From Fibrobacter sp. (GTDB taxonomy: Bacteria; Fibrobacterota; Fibrobacteria; Fibrobacterales; Fibrobacteraceae): a stretch of 64,000 bases of DNA. Below, piece after piece: positions 26,507 through 35,024 of this stretch. Both the position numbers and the translations under genes were made by a program. Below the pieces are notes generated by a model that made no database searches, was not told where the DNA came from, and saw only the letters and a list, made by a program, of their open reading frames with translations. How positions within the stretch are numbered: the stretch's first letter is position 1; every line of letters starts with the position of its first letter. The stretch spans positions 1 to 64,000 of the forward strand of contig JAKSID010000008.1 in NCBI GenBank assembly GCA_024399035.1, given 5' to 3'.

Positions 26507-26992
26507 CTAAAATCGTTCCACCCACTTGCCTTTGGCACAGGCCTTCTCATAGATCGGGGCAATCATTCCATTTTCTTTCATGGACCAGATTACAAGATAG
26601 CTGGAGCACATGTCCGCTAGGTGAGCGCAGTAACGGGCCTTGGCGTAGGAATGATGCTCGGAATTAAAGCAAGAGACAATAAGCAGTTTTCGAAAGCGGA
26701 TGGCTCGCTTACAAAACTCCGGCAGTTTCGGCGGAAGGCTGCAACCCATAAACCACACCGCATAACCGCCGTTCTTCAGAACGAAATAAAGGATTTCGCA
26801 TTCCGCCTTGGAATGAAACGTACCTACAATACAACGATGTTCCTTACCTTTTTTCATAGCCCACTGTTCACGAATAATCCCAACCGCAGGGTCATCAGAG
26901 CGCGAAGCAAAAACACCAATGCGCGACAGTGGTTCCGTAAGCAGTTTCTTGTTGCCGACGCATTTCATTCCAACCATTTCAAGTCCCTTCAT
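26507..26992 (-). CDS. DprA/SLOG-like Rossmann-fold protein
   Basis: A 161-residue protein. After GVFASRSDDPAVG near residue 25, the block CIVGTFHSKAECEILYFVL and then GGYAVWFMGCSLPP, RKLLIVSCF and CAHLADMCSSYLVIWS resembles the DNA-binding fold of DprA-like (SLOG) proteins. It lacks the classical GGARGID motif of DprA. AAGGAGG four bases before the ATG strongly supports the start. Its leader shares ~65 bp with that of the Rpn nuclease gene at 32.2 kb. A DNA-processing or nucleotide-sensing role is inferred from fold resemblance alone. Confidence 0.5.
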   Translation of the reverse strand: MKGLEMVGMKCVGNKKLLTEPLSRIGVFASRSDDPAVGIIREQWAMKKGKEHRCIVGTFHSKAECEILYFVLKNGGYAVWFMGCSLPPKLPEFCKRAIRFRKLLIVSCFNSEHHSYAKARYCAHLADMCSSYLVIWSMKENGMIAPIYEKACAKGKWVERF

Positions 26993-27360
26993 TTTTCCTC
27001 CTTGTGTAAAACCTCGCGATGTGTCGCGACGATCATTGAAAACACATTTGATTAAATGGTCGTCTGTTTCAACATCGCAAGGAAGCGTGAATAAAAAAAG
27101 ACCGCCCTGCGGTCCTCCGACAAATTACGGATTCTAGCAGAAAGCGATCTATGAACTATGTGAATGTACAAGGCAATATAGCAAATATCACCTTATGCAA
27201 ACCAGAAAACTCATTTTTGGGAAAAATGCAACTTTTCTTGCTAGCTACCCGGCAAACAAGTTAATTTGTTCAAAATCTTTGTCACTAAACGGGGAAAAAT
27301 AAACGAATAGTGACAAAAAAAATAAAATCACTACTTCAAAAAGCAGTTTTTTTTCAAAAA
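26993..27360. other. Intergenic region with leader element and promoter-like sequence
   Basis: A 368-bp gap. Besides the leader element it has TCGCGATGTGTCGCGA (about 27015), a palindrome near the DprA-like start. Beyond the leader the region is A/T-rich. Just beyond the FISUMP stop, on the minus strand, a weak hairpin (ACTGCTT with AAGTAGT) followed by a T-rich run may end that gene's transcript. No further gene is seen. Confidence 0.4.
27092..27156 (-). promoter_or_regulatory. Shared leader element, copy 1 (terminator hairpin upstream of DprA-like gene)
   Basis: On the minus strand: an A/T-rich entry, then AGATCGCTTTCTGC-AGAA, a variable segment, and the stem GACCGC-AGG-GCGGTC followed by a seven-T run. 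It is ~80% identical in sequence and layout to 32213-32285. The form suggests a short transcript ended by a terminator, either an attenuated leader or a stand-alone small RNA. Confidence 0.6.
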
Positions 27361-28056
27361 CTAGTTCTTAACGCATCTTACAGAGCGGGCGCTCCCTTTG
27401 TCAAAGGAATTCAGTCCTGCAACAGGGCTGCTGAAATCTAAGAAAAGATATTGGGCGAAGGCAGGTTCCTGGGCGTCTGTGGTAGCGCTCCAGAAATAGG
27501 CGTAGCCGCCAATTCCATCGAACTTACCAACTGCGGAGTTTCCGTCGGTGGATTCCGCGGCAGACATGTAGCCCGCAGGCAATGCCGCGAAACCCACAGC
27601 GTCTGTACCATTACCGTTCTTGAACCAGCCGGAGGTGGACTTAAGAAGCTTTCCAACAGTTGTAATGTTCGAGGCTTGGGCCATTGCTGCGCCACGAACA
27701 TCTGCGGCCATGACCGCCATAAGCATGGCGTCAAATTCCTCTGCAGTAGGCAAGTGCCAGCCAGCAGGACACGCAGACTTCGCGGCCTCCCAGGTATAAA
27801 GGCGGCCGTATTCCTTGCATTTGCGGTTGTCGCCTTCGGGGCAGAAACTTCCTGACTTCAAACTTGCGGCAAAAACATCGCCGGCACCATCGCCAGCATA
27901 GTTCAGGTTCTCGGCCATCCAGGTCACGCCGCCGATTTCAACCATGTCGTAGCTCTGTCCGTCACGATCATCCGTAAAGGAATCGGAGCACGCAACGATA
28001 GCAAGCACAGCCGCCATCATAGACATCGCATAAATCATTCCCACTAATTTGTTCAT
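27361..28056 (-). CDS. Lipoprotein with Fibrobacter major paralogous (FISUMP) domain
   Basis: A 231-residue lipoprotein (lipobox LAIVACSD, cysteine near residue 23). The mature part matches the Fibrobacter succinogenes major paralogous domain, with its typical order: QSYDMVEIGGVTWMAENLNY, EYGRLYTWEAAKSACPAGWH, LPTAEEFDAM, then a GFAALPAGYM region and SVRCVKN at the end. Many copies occur in Fibrobacter; their role, probably on the cell surface, is unsettled. GGAG six bases before the ATG sets the start. It is divergent from the AAA+ ATPase gene, with only 82 bases between them. Confidence 0.88.
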   Translation of the reverse strand: MNKLVGMIYAMSMMAAVLAIVACSDSFTDDRDGQSYDMVEIGGVTWMAENLNYAGDGAGDVFAASLKSGSFCPEGDNRKCKEYGRLYTWEAAKSACPAGWHLPTAEEFDAMLMAVMAADVRGAAMAQASNITTVGKLLKSTSGWFKNGNGTDAVGFAALPAGYMSAAESTDGNSAVGKFDGIGGYAYFWSATTDAQEPAFAQYLFLDFSSPVAGLNSFDKGSARSVRCVKN

Positions 28057-28138
28057 TCTTCGCTCCGATTTTATTATTCTACATTCTATATATAATTTTT
28101 TATGCGATTCCTGTATATTTGAGGAGCCCGTCTATAGT

Positions 28139-29908
28139 ATGACTTTTCTTATTATCTCATTTATCATCGTGTCCTTCATTATTGTGGGATCCGACGTTTT
28201 CGTCGCCAGATTCAAAAAAGAAAAGTTAAAGCAAATTGAAGAAGGCTCCCATAGAAAGGCTGCCGAAAAGGCCCTGAAGGACTTGATGAAAGAGATGCAG
28301 GTCACTCAGGTGGACACCAAGTCTGTAGGCGGCCACGAAACTTCCACTGCAACCAAGGTCGCGCCGGAAAGCGTCATTGATCCGCTGTTGGCCAAGTACA
28401 TGCAAAAGCTGGACCCTACCGTAAATGCGCTGGTCAATTTCTTCCAGGACTTTTTCCAGTTTAACGGCGTGGGCGAAAAGATGCGTATGCACATTGCCCA
28501 TCACAACGGCAGCAGCCCTGCCGATGAGCTGGCAACCATTTTCCTGACGGACCTGGCATACATTTCCAAGAAGCTTGGACACCCCGTAAGTATGCAGAAT
28601 CCTGAATCCTGCGGGTTCGTGACCCTGATGCTGCGTTTGCGTTCTGCAGCGCCCTGCGATATTGACTGGAAGCGTTTGACCGTGCAGACCATCGTCAACA
28701 ACGAAATTGATCTTGACGCCATGGTGCTTGACCTTGAAAAGAATCGCGAAGCTCTGGACCGCGCCGGCGATAGTTTCTTATTCCCCTCTGTATTTGTGGA
28801 ATTCTCCCCGGACGCAACAAAGAAGTATTTGCGACTGATGTATGATTTTTCTGCGGCGCTGGCAAACATCGACGGCAAGCTGACTATTGCAGAAATTCAG
28901 TGGCTGCAGTTCATGGAAAGATACATCGGCAGTAACCGTTTTGAAAACCGCGCTCGAGACGTCAAGTTTACGCCTCGCGAAATCAAGTACAAGGACGCAG
29001 GCGATCCAAGCGACGAGATGGACGGTGCCGCCCTCACCGCAAAGGTAACCGCATTGACCGCAGAGCAATGCGCCGTAGACGCGGAAAAGCAGTTGAATGC
29101 GCTGGTAGGTCTTGCATCCGTGAAGCAGGAAGTAATCACCTTCCGCAACTTCCTGAAGATCCAGAATGAACGTCGCAAGAAGGGTTTGTCCGTTCCGCCT
29201 ACTTCCTACCATCTGGTTTTCTCCGGAAACCCCGGCACCGGAAAGACGACCATCGCCCGCATCATGGCGCAGATTCTCAAGTCCCTGGGAGTGATTTCCA
29301 GCGGACACTTGGTAGAAGCATCCCGCAGCGACCTGGTGGCAGGCTACATGGGGCAAACCGCCATCAAGACCAACAAGGTCATCGACAGCGCATTGAATGG
29401 TGTACTGTTCATCGACGAAGCCTATACCCTTTCCAGAAGTTCCGAAAACGACTTCGGCCAGGAAGCCATCGACACGCTTTTAAAGCGTATGGAAGATGAC
29501 CGCGATCGCCTTGTGGTGATTATCGCAGGCTACACCGACGAAATCAAGAACTTCGTAAATTCCAATCCGGGCCTTGCATCTCGTTTCAATAGGTACATTG
29601 AATTTCCGGATTACACCGAAAGCGAACTGGAAGAAATTTTCGAATTGCTGGTGGACAAGTACGATTACGTTTTGAGCGACTCTGCACGAACTGCCCTGAA
29701 GCAGACCATTGCCAAGGCTGTGGCAGAAAAAGACGCGGAAGCCTTTGATGCAGGAACCGTCGCCGGAAAACGTTCTCATTTCGGCAACGGCCGCTATGTG
29801 CGAAACCTGTTTGAAAAGACCATCGAACGCCAGGCCAATCGTTTGGCAAAGGTGGAAAATCTCGGTCAGATTAATATCAGCGAAATTGACGGCAGGGATT
29901 TTTCTTAA
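28139..29908 (+). CDS. Membrane-anchored AAA+ ATPase (CbxX/CfxQ-like)
   Basis: A 589-residue protein. An N-terminal membrane helix (about 2-20, FLIISFIIVSFIIVGSD) anchors a cytosolic body. Near residues 225-265 a helical segment (YDFSAALANIDGKLTIAEIQ) resembles TerB-type domains. The AAA+ module has Walker A GNPGTGKTT (about 363-371), Walker B GVLFIDEAYTL and the following arginine-rich block RYVRNLFEKTIERQ, as in CbxX/SpoVK proteins. These ATPases remodel protein complexes. GAGGAG upstream of ATG 28139 sets the start; the upstream open frame is unsupported. A PLD-like gene follows 29 bases later. Confidence 0.83.
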   Translation: MTFLIISFIIVSFIIVGSDVFVARFKKEKLKQIEEGSHRKAAEKALKDLMKEMQVTQVDTKSVGGHETSTATKVAPESVIDPLLAKYMQKLDPTVNALVNFFQDFFQFNGVGEKMRMHIAHHNGSSPADELATIFLTDLAYISKKLGHPVSMQNPESCGFVTLMLRLRSAAPCDIDWKRLTVQTIVNNEIDLDAMVLDLEKNREALDRAGDSFLFPSVFVEFSPDATKKYLRLMYDFSAALANIDGKLTIAEIQWLQFMERYIGSNRFENRARDVKFTPREIKYKDAGDPSDEMDGAALTAKVTALTAEQCAVDAEKQLNALVGLASVKQEVITFRNFLKIQNERRKKGLSVPPTSYHLVFSGNPGTGKTTIARIMAQILKSLGVISSGHLVEASRSDLVAGYMGQTAIKTNKVIDSALNGVLFIDEAYTLSRSSENDFGQEAIDTLLKRMEDDRDRLVVIIAGYTDEIKNFVNSNPGLASRFNRYIEFPDYTESELEEIFELLVDKYDYVLSDSARTALKQTIAKAVAEKDAEAFDAGTVAGKRSHFGNGRYVRNLFEKTIERQANRLAKVENLGQINISEIDGRDFS

Positions 29909-29937
29909 TTCAAACGGGGAACCACGCCGAGGGTCAA

Positions 29938-30462
29938 GTGTCTGAAATTTTCACCAAGTACATCGCCAACGAAGAGCATTACAGCGAAGTCATCGAGCGC
30001 ATCGCAAAAGTTCGCGACACCCTGTGGATCGGTACCGCCGACATCAAGGATCTGTATGTAAAGCAGAACGGCGAGGCCATTCCCCTGCTGGGGCAAATCG
30101 CAGGCCTGCTGAAAAAGGGCGTGGGCGTGCGTTTGGTTCATGCCAAGGAACCGGGCCCAAATTTTCGCGAGGACTTCGACCGATTCCCGATTCTCGCCAC
30201 CGATTTGGAACGAGTGCTTTGTCCGCGAGTGCATTTCAAGATGGTCATCTTTGACCTGGAAGTTGCCTATATCGGATCCGCAAATTTGACAGGTGCGGGC
30301 ATCGGCATGAAAAGCGCTTTAAAACGAAACTTCGAGGCAGGCATTCTCACCAACGACCCGCAAATCGTGGAAGCCGCCATCAACCAGTTTGACACCCTAT
30401 GGATGGGCGCCCACTGCAAGAACTGCGGAAGGCAGGAATATTGCGGGGATAGGATTAAGTAG
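29938..30462 (+). CDS. Single-HKD phospholipase D-like protein
   Basis: A 174-residue PLD-superfamily protein beginning with GTG. One HKD-type motif is present: HFKMVIFD, then IGSANLTGAGIGM downstream. It ends in a cysteine cluster (CKNCGRQEYCGD) that could bind zinc. Single-HKD proteins usually dimerise to form the active site and act on phosphodiesters, including nucleic acids. It follows the AAA+ ATPase by 29 bases and is probably co-transcribed. Confidence 0.75.
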   Translation: MSEIFTKYIANEEHYSEVIERIAKVRDTLWIGTADIKDLYVKQNGEAIPLLGQIAGLLKKGVGVRLVHAKEPGPNFREDFDRFPILATDLERVLCPRVHFKMVIFDLEVAYIGSANLTGAGIGMKSALKRNFEAGILTNDPQIVEAAINQFDTLWMGAHCKNCGRQEYCGDRIK

Positions 30463-30464
30463 GG

Positions 30465-31088
30465 CTAGGGATTTTTGACGCAGCGGACAGAGAAGAAGGC
30501 GAGGAGCTTAACGTAGCCGCCCACGTCGGCACCCTCGCCGCTGTAGTACAACTTCAGGCCGTACGCGCCGTCACTAGTGAACTCCGTAGAGGACCAGAAG
30601 CCCGCGTCGTTGCCCCCGCCGAGGAAGTAGTCGATGCTGCGGGCGTAGCCGCCAGCGGGCAACGCCCCAAAGCCGAGGCCGTCTGAACCGTTGCCGCTCT
30701 TGCCGTCATATTCATTCCAATTCCAGCCAGTACTAGACTTCAACACGGTTCCTGCCTTCTTAATATCACCAGCCTTTTGACCGGCCAGTGTTTTAAGGTC
30801 TTCAAATTCCTGGTTATTAGGAAGGTGCCAGCCATCCGGGCAAGCGGTAACGGCTTCTCTCCAAACATAAAGGCGGCCATACTTTTCACAGTTTTCCGGC
30901 TTGTTCTCGTAGCACTTGCTTTCGCCTGTCTGATAGTTCAGGTTTTCTGCCATCCAGACCTGTTTGCCGATTTTCACAGTCTTATAGGTCTTGCCATCAC
31001 GGCTATCCTTCATTGTCCCTGCATAACTTGCCGAAGCTGCCATAAGCACAATCAGAGCAGCACCCATCTTTGCAATAAAATTCTTCAT
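30465..31088 (-). CDS. Exported protein with Fibrobacter major paralogous (FISUMP) domain
   Basis: A 207-residue protein with a signal peptide ending SYAG. The mature region follows the FISUMP pattern: KTYKTVKIGKQVWMAENLNY, CEKYGRLYVWREAVTACPDG with WHLP, the GFGALPAGGYARS region, FWSST and the SVRCVKNP end. It is a second copy within 3 kb of the lipoprotein copy but lacks a lipobox, so it is likely periplasmic or surface-exposed without a lipid anchor. It ends two bases from the convergent PLD-like gene. Confidence 0.88.
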   Translation of the reverse strand: MKNFIAKMGAALIVLMAASASYAGTMKDSRDGKTYKTVKIGKQVWMAENLNYQTGESKCYENKPENCEKYGRLYVWREAVTACPDGWHLPNNQEFEDLKTLAGQKAGDIKKAGTVLKSSTGWNWNEYDGKSGNGSDGLGFGALPAGGYARSIDYFLGGGNDAGFWSSTEFTSDGAYGLKLYYSGEGADVGGYVKLLAFFSVRCVKNP

Positions 31089-31245
31089 AGGATTTACTTT
31101 ATTTTGTACAAGGTTATAATAGAAATTTTGTCTAAAATTCCATCGTCACTTCATGATTTCTACAAAAAAAAGCCATGCTGACTACTTTCAACATGACCTA
31201 ATTCAAAAATCCAGTTTCTTGATGCGAGTGCTGCCTTTATAGATT

Positions 31246-32202
31246 TTACAAGAGCGCTCGTACCCGTTCTTCGGACAGCTTAAGGACCCTGCAGATTTTT
31301 TCAACAGAATCACCATCCTGAAGCATTTCCCGAGCGGAGGCAAGCTTTTCTTCTTCAGCCTTCTGCCGTTCCAGTTTGCGACCTTTCGCTTCGCCGCGTT
31401 TTTGAGCATTCTCGCGGATCTGCTTCTCGCGGGCACGACGGACATCACCTGCACTAACAAAGCCTAGCCTTTCTCCTAAACTCTTGAATGCCATCTTCAT
31501 TTTCTCCAAAGTTTCTTCGGTGATGTACTCTCCTAAATATAACTCAATTTTTTGGGCAAGGGTAGTCCCCCTCGCATTTTCCATTTTCCTGAAAAGAGGC
31601 TCCATATCATCCAGGACCGCGGAAAACTTGTCCGCATCAAAGGCGTACTTCATGGACATAAGCCCGATGGCTGCTTCAGCCGAATCGCTCTGCTTCAGGA
31701 GTTCGTCATCGACCTTCTTCAAATCCACAAAAGCACACTCAAAAGGCAATTCGCGCCCCTCAAAATCACCATGAGGCTTATTGCGATATTCAGCAAGAGG
31801 ATCCCAGCTGTCTATTCCATTGTAGATGATAATCGCCTTGGTAGGCAACCACTTAAAAGTTGTGTTAGACTTATCCACCATCACGTTGAAGGCATAGCGG
31901 AAAGTCTGTTCCAGAACATTCGCCTTATGTTCGGACTTATGTTCTAGCAAAATTCCGAAATAGAAGTTCTCGCCATCCAAAGTTCTTGCTCTGAAGGCGA
32001 TGTCTGCCTCGCCCCGCTCGTCCACATTGTCATAACGCTCCGAAATCTCCTCCAGGGAACTCAGGTCAACATTGTTCAGAATTCCTTTTACAGCCTCGTT
32101 GCCTTTGGATAACGTGCGCAACATAGCTCGGGCGTTGGCAGGATCACTATAGACAAATTTAAAGAATCCGTCGTGGTTACGTTTCATCTTCTTTTTATTC
32201 AT
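31246..32202 (-). CDS. Rpn-family PD-(D/E)XK nuclease (transposase-like), copy 1
   Basis: A 318-residue Rpn/PDDEXK_2-type protein. The N-terminal half begins HDGFFKFVYSDPANARAML. The nuclease core is DIAFRARTLDGENFYFGILL followed by EHKSE. The tail is charged and repeat-like (KRGEAKGRKLERQKAEEEKL), ending in a short helix-turn-helix. Rpn proteins are DNA endonucleases that promote recombination and occur in many genomic copies. GGAG precedes the ATG. A terminator-bearing leader shared with the DprA-like gene lies directly upstream. Confidence 0.78.
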   Translation of the reverse strand: MNKKKMKRNHDGFFKFVYSDPANARAMLRTLSKGNEAVKGILNNVDLSSLEEISERYDNVDERGEADIAFRARTLDGENFYFGILLEHKSEHKANVLEQTFRYAFNVMVDKSNTTFKWLPTKAIIIYNGIDSWDPLAEYRNKPHGDFEGRELPFECAFVDLKKVDDELLKQSDSAEAAIGLMSMKYAFDADKFSAVLDDMEPLFRKMENARGTTLAQKIELYLGEYITEETLEKMKMAFKSLGERLGFVSAGDVRRAREKQIRENAQKRGEAKGRKLERQKAEEEKLASAREMLQDGDSVEKICRVLKLSEERVRALL

Positions 32203-32212
32203 TCTTTCTCCA

Positions 32213-32285
32213 TAAAAAAAAGACCGCCTCTGCGGTCCACCGGAAAATTCCAGTTTCTGGCAGGAAAGCGATCTATTAACTATAC
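32213..32285 (-). promoter_or_regulatory. Shared leader element, copy 2 (terminator hairpin upstream of Rpn gene)
   Basis: On the minus strand, TATAGTTAATAGATCGC leads into CTTTCCTGCCAGAAACTGG and then the stem GACCGC-AGAG-GCGGTC with an eight-T run. The run ends about 11 bases before the Rpn start codon, so it would act as a promoter-proximal attenuator. The same order occurs at 27092-27156. Confidence 0.65.
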
Positions 32286-32382
32286 CCTAAATATACAAAT
32301 AGTTGGTGGTTTAGCCAATTTTGTTGCCATGCAAAAGGACCTTTTGTCAAAATGGGTTACTAAATGGGTAATATGAATACAC

Positions 32383-32417
32383 AAAAAAGCCCGCAGCGTT
32401 GAACTGCGGGCTGTTTT
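32383..32417 (-). terminator. Intrinsic terminator of aspartate kinase gene
   Basis: On the minus strand AGCCCGCAG-TTCAACG-CTGCGGGCT is followed by TTTTTT. Confidence 0.92.
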
Positions 32418-32432
32418 TCACGCTACTAAGAG

Positions 32433-33752
32433 TTACTTTGTGAAGGCGTCGTAGATGGCCTTGATGGCCTTGTTCATGTCGTCTTCATCCACACCGGTGA
32501 TGATGTTGATCTGGGAAGAACCCTGGTCGATGATTCGGACGTTGACGCTGTTTTCTGCAAGGGCGGTGAAGAGCTTTGCAGCAACACCGATCTTGTTGGT
32601 CATGCCATGACCCACGGTAGCGATGAGGCTGATGCCCTTGAAGATCTTGATGCGGTCCGGATGCATCTGCTGAGTGATGTCTTCCATGACCACGTGTTCA
32701 ACGGCTTCCAGCTTCTTGGTATCCACAACGATGCTCATGGAGTCGATGGCGCTGGGGCACAGTTCGTAGGAAAGGCCTTCGCCTTCGAGAACGGCAAGCA
32801 CGCGGCGACCGAAACCAACTTCCTTGTTCATCATGGACTTTTCGATGTAAATCATGGAGAAGCCCTTACGGCCTGCAACGCCGGTAATGGGAAGCTTGGT
32901 GGATTCCGGAGTGGGGCCGATGATGGTGCCGGCGTCTTCGGGGCGGTTGGTGTTGCGGATATTGATAGGAATCTTCTTGGCGCGGCAAGGAGCGATGGAT
33001 TCGTCGTGAAGGACGCTTGCGCCGGAGTAGGCCAGTTCGCGGATTTCGCGGTAAGACACGTATTCGATGGGCAGCGGATTTTCGACGATGCGGGGGTCAG
33101 CCATCAGCATGCCGGAAACGTCGGTCCAGTTTTCGTAGGTTTCGGCGTCGATAGCGTTGGCGAGAATTGCGCCGGTAATGTCGGAGCCGCCGCGGCTGAA
33201 GGTCTTCAGTTCGCCACGGGTGTTGGAACCGTAGAAGCCCGGAAGAACGTAAAGCTTGTTCTCGTCGGAAAGGGCCTTGGCGATGGTTTCGTAGCTGGAA
33301 GGCAGAATGCGGTACTTTTCATCGAAGGTGATGATGGGGAAAGTATCCACGAATTCGGCACCCAGGTACACGGACATGACGCGAGCGCTCAGGTATTCGC
33401 CACGGCTTACGAGGTAATCGGTGGTGATGGATTCAACGTCGTCGCGAAGCTGCTTTTCCAGCTTGTCCAGGTCTTCGGCAACCTTGGGTTCAATACCCAG
33501 GTCAGAGCAAATTTCGAGATAGCGATTGCGGATCAGGTTCCAGGGCTGGGAGAAATCCAGGTGCTTGGAAGCGAGATCATAGGTGCTGTAGAGGAGGTCG
33601 GTCAGCTTAGTTTCCTTGGGATTGCGCTTGCCCGGGGCAGAGACCACAACCACCTTGCGCTTTGCATCGGAGGAAACGATGTTCTTGATTTTACGGAACT
33701 GACCTGCGTCGGCGACAGAAGAGCCACCGAACTTACATACGATTCTAGACAT
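32433..33752 (-). CDS. lysC: Aspartate kinase
   Basis: A 439-residue enzyme phosphorylating aspartate, the first step to lysine, threonine and methionine. The kinase domain begins IVCKFGGSSVADAGQF; FSRGGSDITGA is the substrate-binding signature. The C-terminal ACT region (about 310-439, including LIATVGHGMTNKIGVAAKLF) is the allosteric site for amino-acid feedback. It lacks the homoserine dehydrogenase domain of fused forms. ATG 33752 has AAAGGA upstream; an extended open frame further out has no ribosome site. A structured G/C-rich 120-nt region precedes the start. Confidence 0.95.
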   Translation of the reverse strand: MSRIVCKFGGSSVADAGQFRKIKNIVSSDAKRKVVVVSAPGKRNPKETKLTDLLYSTYDLASKHLDFSQPWNLIRNRYLEICSDLGIEPKVAEDLDKLEKQLRDDVESITTDYLVSRGEYLSARVMSVYLGAEFVDTFPIITFDEKYRILPSSYETIAKALSDENKLYVLPGFYGSNTRGELKTFSRGGSDITGAILANAIDAETYENWTDVSGMLMADPRIVENPLPIEYVSYREIRELAYSGASVLHDESIAPCRAKKIPINIRNTNRPEDAGTIIGPTPESTKLPITGVAGRKGFSMIYIEKSMMNKEVGFGRRVLAVLEGEGLSYELCPSAIDSMSIVVDTKKLEAVEHVVMEDITQQMHPDRIKIFKGISLIATVGHGMTNKIGVAAKLFTALAENSVNVRIIDQGSSQINIITGVDEDDMNKAIKAIYDAFTK

Positions 33753-33974
33753 GTTTTTCCTTTGGGCCGCCGACCTCTCAGCTTCGAGCCTCGCGCCCCA
33801 CTCGGAGCGACAAACCATCGACTCAAGCCTGCCTGCCTTAGCCAGCCACTTGTGAATACCCTGAAGCGCCTCCATTCTACGTACTCGAATGTAAAATCTT
33901 CAAGGCGGGCGTAAAATTAATAAAAAAAGTGGGTCTATTAAAGGGTTTGCTGCGTGTATAGTGCGGGAGGCCTT

Positions 33975-35006
33975 ATGATAATCAAGGAAAACCTGTTAAA
34001 AATCGCGGCAAACTCTAACATTTCGGTACTGCTCCAGGGTGAATCGGGCTGCGGCAAGGAAGTCGCCGCACGTTACATTCACGGCAGGAGCGCTAGATCC
34101 AGGGGCCCGTTTATCGCGGTGAACTGCGGGGCCATCGCGCCCAACCTAGCGGAAAGTATCCTGGAGGGGGCGCGTAAGGGCGCGTACACGGGGGCGGCCT
34201 CGGAACAAGTAGGTGTGGTGCAGGCGGCCAGCGGGGGCACGCTGTTTCTGGACGAGATCGGCGAGATGCCCCTGGACCAGCAGCGCAAACTCTTGCGAAT
34301 CCTGCAGGAGCGATCCGTTACCCCTATCGGCGGCACAAAGAACATTCCCGTGGACTTCCGCCTGATTTGCGCCACCAACCGCAATCTTCGTCAGGAGGTG
34401 GCCGCGGGCCGCTTCCGTGAGGATCTCTACTTCAGGCTGAACGTGTTCCCCATACAGCTCCCTGCGCTTAGGGACCGCGGCGACTTCGAGAACATCGCCC
34501 AGGAGCTGTGGGCAGAAGCGAACATGTCCATGACGCGGCCGCTGCCCGACTACAAGCCTCTATCGCTTGCGCCTGCGGAACTCTACAAGCTTAGAATGCA
34601 GCACTGGCCCGGCAACGTTCGACAGCTGAAGAACGTATTGCAACGCTACGCCCTGCTAAAGCCCTACGGAGTCCCCCTAAACGAAATCCTACAGGAGGAA
34701 TTTTGCGACGGCGCACTTGGGGCGAGAAGCGCGGGCGGTGGAATTGGAGCAGGCGGTGGAATTGGAGCAGGCGGCGGACTTGGAACGCGCGGTCCGTTTG
34801 AAAACGACAGCGCACTACGCGAAAGCACCCGTTTCTACAGCGCCACCCACCGCTGGCAAATCATCCAGGAGGAACTCCACAAGAACAACTGGAACAGAAG
34901 CCGCACCGCCCAGAGGCTCGGTATCAGCCGCGGCTCCCTGAACTACCAAATAAAAAAACACAGCCTGGCAGAAGGCTGTGAAAATCAGATGTCTCAAACC
35001 GGTTGA
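33975..35006 (+). CDS. Sigma-54 activator (Fis-type HTH) without N-terminal sensor domain
   Basis: A 343-residue sigma-54-dependent activator. The AAA+ domain starts almost at once: Walker A LLQGESGCGKEVAARY near residue 20, GAYTGA loop (sigma-54 contact), Walker B GTLFLDEIGEMPL, R-finger region FREDLYFRLNVFPIQLPALR. A glycine-rich linker with near-perfect repeats (GGGIGAGGGIGAGGG) leads to a Fis-type HTH (NNWNRSRTAQRLGISRGSL). No receiver, GAF or PAS domain precedes it, so control must come from another protein or it is constitutive. GGAGG before ATG 33975 sets the start. The gene looks more GC-rich than its neighbours, which may indicate transfer. Confidence 0.9.
   Translation: MIIKENLLKIAANSNISVLLQGESGCGKEVAARYIHGRSARSRGPFIAVNCGAIAPNLAESILEGARKGAYTGAASEQVGVVQAASGGTLFLDEIGEMPLDQQRKLLRILQERSVTPIGGTKNIPVDFRLICATNRNLRQEVAAGRFREDLYFRLNVFPIQLPALRDRGDFENIAQELWAEANMSMTRPLPDYKPLSLAPAELYKLRMQHWPGNVRQLKNVLQRYALLKPYGVPLNEILQEEFCDGALGARSAGGGIGAGGGIGAGGGLGTRGPFENDSALRESTRFYSATHRWQIIQEELHKNNWNRSRTAQRLGISRGSLNYQIKKHSLAEGCENQMSQTG
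34952..34981 (-). terminator. Terminator of PorV-like gene, embedded in the sigma-54 activator gene
   Basis: On the minus strand CACAGCC-TTCTGCCA-GGCTGTG is followed by seven T. It lies inside the last codons of the convergent activator gene, about 45 bases past the PorV-like stop. Confidence 0.8.
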
Positions 35007-35024
35007 TGGCCACGACGTTTTAAA

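Noticed and set aside
33753..33870. Lysine riboswitch before lysC
   Set aside because: The region is shorter than the usual ~180 nt and the conserved GAGGTAGAGG-type core could not be matched.
32607..33914. 435-residue plus-strand open frame opposite lysC
   Set aside because: It is an antisense shadow of the aspartate kinase gene.
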